Shown here: in pieces, positions 44,115 to 45,468 of the stretch
How positions within the stretch are numbered: the stretch's first letter is position 1
Layout: every line of letters begins with the position of its first letter
Assembly (NCBI GenBank): GCA_015057625.1
Contig: SVDZ01000018.1
Location: forward strand, 1-45,468
From: Lachnospiraceae bacterium
GTDB lineage: Bacteria > Bacillota > Clostridia > Lachnospirales > Lachnospiraceae
Length of the DNA: 45,468 nt
Direction: 5' to 3'
Position numbers and translations under genes: made by a program
Notes under the pieces: generated by a model
What the model was told of the DNA's origin: nothing
The model's input: only the letters and a program-made list of their open reading frames with translations
Databases searched by the model: none

Positions 44115-44854
44115 CATTGGAAGAATTCTTATATCTTGGCCGTGTAGACCTCTTTCAGTATCAGCGATGGGGTGCGAACTTCTTTCTTGGTGTCCTTGGG
44201 GCAGTTTACTTAATCTTGCGAAGGAAGCGCGGAGAAGCGGTTCGAGAAGCCGGATGGGTTGCTTTTATCACGGCAGTGCTTTTTACATTCCCCGGAATAT
44301 CATGGGTAACTCATCACTTTGTTGGATCACAGATTGGACGTAGTCCATTCGAGATTGTACCGGTAGCACTTCTGGCTGCGGAAGCCGGAGTTGCAATATT
44401 AGAGCATGAGAAGAATGAATCGTTGCGTAGACGAATCGTGCTGGTAGCGTTTCTTTTATTTCTGATTCCGGCAGGAATCAGTATCGGTGATGCACCAACC
44501 ATGCACAATATTGCTCGACATAAGAGCTTTACTGGGGTATCGGAGCAGACGCAGTGGATTTGCGATGAGTTGCATGCCATGTATGGGGAAGAAGTAAGTG
44601 CCGTTCTGCCACGAGAATTCCAGATGGAAGTAGGTATTACCAACACGGGAGTCTCTTGTCCGCAGGTTGATTTCCGAAACTTGGAAGACACGCCTTCCCC
44701 TTATGTAGTTGCTGCGAAGTTACAGGATTATCATATTCTTGTAATACCTACCGAAATCGCAGAATCCGATACTGCTACATTAACAGGGAATGGATTCAAT
44801 ATTGTGAAGTTCTTGGGGGAATATGAGATTTGGTCGGATATTCCGACGGAATAA
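44111..44854 (+). CDS. Membrane protein, DUF6077-like C-terminal half
   Basis: A 247-residue protein with about four helices and a soluble C-terminal part of about 110 residues. It starts inside the previous stop (ATGA). Order of elements parallels the C-terminal half encoded at 4044-4760: a short soluble start, a helix ending in positively charged residues (LILRRKR versus FLYKRHR), a second helix with FPG or NPF, a short loop, a P-containing helix, then a soluble segment starting SEQTQWICDEL versus SQEAVEIVEIM. No function is known to me. Confidence 0.5.
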   Translation: MTLEEFLYLGRVDLFQYQRWGANFFLGVLGAVYLILRRKRGEAVREAGWVAFITAVLFTFPGISWVTHHFVGSQIGRSPFEIVPVALLAAEAGVAILEHEKNESLRRRIVLVAFLLFLIPAGISIGDAPTMHNIARHKSFTGVSEQTQWICDELHAMYGEEVSAVLPREFQMEVGITNTGVSCPQVDFRNLEDTPSPYVVAAKLQDYHILVIPTEIAESDTATLTGNGFNIVKFLGEYEIWSDIPTE

Positions 44855-44876
44855 TTTTCGAGAAAGGCTTTTATTC

Positions 44877-45428
44877 ATGAAGAAAAGACTCTTAACCGAT
44901 GTTCTTATAGTTGCACTTCTGGTGTTGGTTTTGCCGGTAATTGTAGCGAATCTATATACGTTTCCGTGTGCGGATGATTATGCAGATGCCAACAGCTATA
45001 TTATGTGGGGTGCATCGTTATCGGGGCTAGGTAGATTTATTGCGAATACGTATATGACCTGGCAGGGTACTTACTTTCCTGTTGTGTACTTTCCGTTGTA
45101 CTATTATGTTGGATTGACCGGATTTCGTTGGTTCATGCTGGCGAACACCGTTTTGTTTTTAGGGACTGCGATACTGTTCATTCATGGATATGTATCTTTT
45201 TTTAGATTTAAGGCAGATAATTATTTTCAGATTACAATTATCTTAGCTATTGGCTTCTTTGGATTATTATTTCTTGTAAATCCACTGAATGAATCTCTGT
45301 ATTTTTACACGGGCGCTATGATTTACACATTGCCGCAGAGTATAGCCTCTATTGCTATGTATTGTGCATTGCAGTTAAAGCGTGCAGAAGGTGATGATTC
45401 TTGCAACATCCGGACAGCATTCTTATAA
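44877..45428 (+). pseudogene. Truncated DUF6056-like membrane protein
   Basis: An N-terminal part, 183 residues, of a DUF6056-like polytopic protein. After helix 1 comes FPCADDYADA, then TWQGTYFP and NESLYFYTGAMIYTLP, which match the pattern of this family (ADD, W-Q-G-T-Y, E-x-x-Y-x-x-x-G-A-M-x-Y). Intact members are about 500-600 residues; here the frame stops right after the fourth or fifth helix. The stop lies within the first copy of a short tandem repeat, so the truncation may come from an insertion. AGAAAGG is 9 nt before ATG 44877. Confidence 0.6.
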
Positions 45429-45468
45429 CACTCGGACAAACATTCTTAAAATATCCGGACAAGCATTC
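45407..45468. repeat. Tandem repeat of about 22 bp at the window edge
   Basis: Three units follow without spacers: 45407-45428 (22 bp), 45429-45451 (23 bp) and 45452-45468 (17 bp, cut by the window). The shared core is CGGACA, one or two bases, CATTCTTA. Unit lengths are not multiples of three, so this is not a coding repeat. Short direct repeats at an abrupt gene end look like transposase-binding sites at the tip of an insertion element (IS21- or Tn7-like), but no transposase is within the window. Confidence 0.6.

Noticed and set aside
45407..45468. A CRISPR array
   Set aside because: The units abut directly, have no spacers and vary in the core, so this is a tandem repeat.

Overview
The window is one long, almost entirely plus-strand surface-polysaccharide locus. 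Low GC, strong AGGAGG-type ribosome binding sites, GTG/TTG starts, sigma-A-like promoters, and the DUF6077/DUF6044/DUF6056 membrane families together suggest a Lachnospiraceae-like member of the Clostridia. That assignment is inference; no database search was possible.

Left flank (1-2.8 kb): the 3' end of a cardiolipin synthase, a PsiE-family membrane protein, two small VOC (glyoxalase-fold) proteins with a decayed VOC fragment between them, and a bacterial sugar transferase that probably starts repeat-unit assembly on undecaprenyl phosphate. A good intrinsic terminator and an extended -10 promoter (2.79-2.93 kb) separate this flank from the AT-rich variable region.

Variable region part 1 (3-18.8 kb): a DUF6077-like membrane protein encoded in two overlapping pieces; a wbuB-fnlA-RmlD-like-wecB block predicted to make and transfer a 2-acetamido-2,6-dideoxy-L-hexose (L-QuiNAc is favoured over L-FucNAc because the cupin domain of CapF is absent); two SDR reductases around a GT4; GT2s; a Wzy polymerase; a Wzx flippase; an unusual GT-B-like protein; a hexapeptide acetyltransferase; and an internally deleted acyltransferase remnant. 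The pathway is therefore Wzx/Wzy-dependent.

Nonulosonic acid genes lie in two blocks. Block A (18.9-23.6 kb) has an SDR, a CBS-nucleotidyltransferase (PtmE-like), a NeuD/LegH-like acyltransferase, a NeuB/LegI synthase and a NeuC/LegG epimerase. Block B (34.2-41.2 kb) has a Gfo/Idh oxidoreductase (PtmF-like), a CMP-nonulosonate synthetase, a 742-residue fusion of a degenerate Gfo/Idh domain with a 4,6-dehydratase, a LegC-like aminotransferase, a PseA/PtmG-like amidotransferase and a CysE-like acyltransferase. Together they form a nearly complete route to a CMP-activated legionaminic-type sugar, possibly amidinated.

Between the blocks, 23.7-31.7 kb encodes an apparent lipid-linked-sugar module: a polyprenyl-phosphate GT2, a flippase-like membrane protein, two GT-C-like membrane proteins, a GT4 and a methyltransferase. 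UDP-GlcA 4-epimerase and UDP-glucose dehydrogenase follow, supplying UDP-GlcA and UDP-GalA. The right flank (41.4-45.5 kb) holds a CapD/PglF-type dehydratase, a second two-gene DUF6077-like pair, and a DUF6056-type gene cut off where a roughly 22-bp tandem repeat begins. That junction may be the edge of a mobile element continuing past the window.
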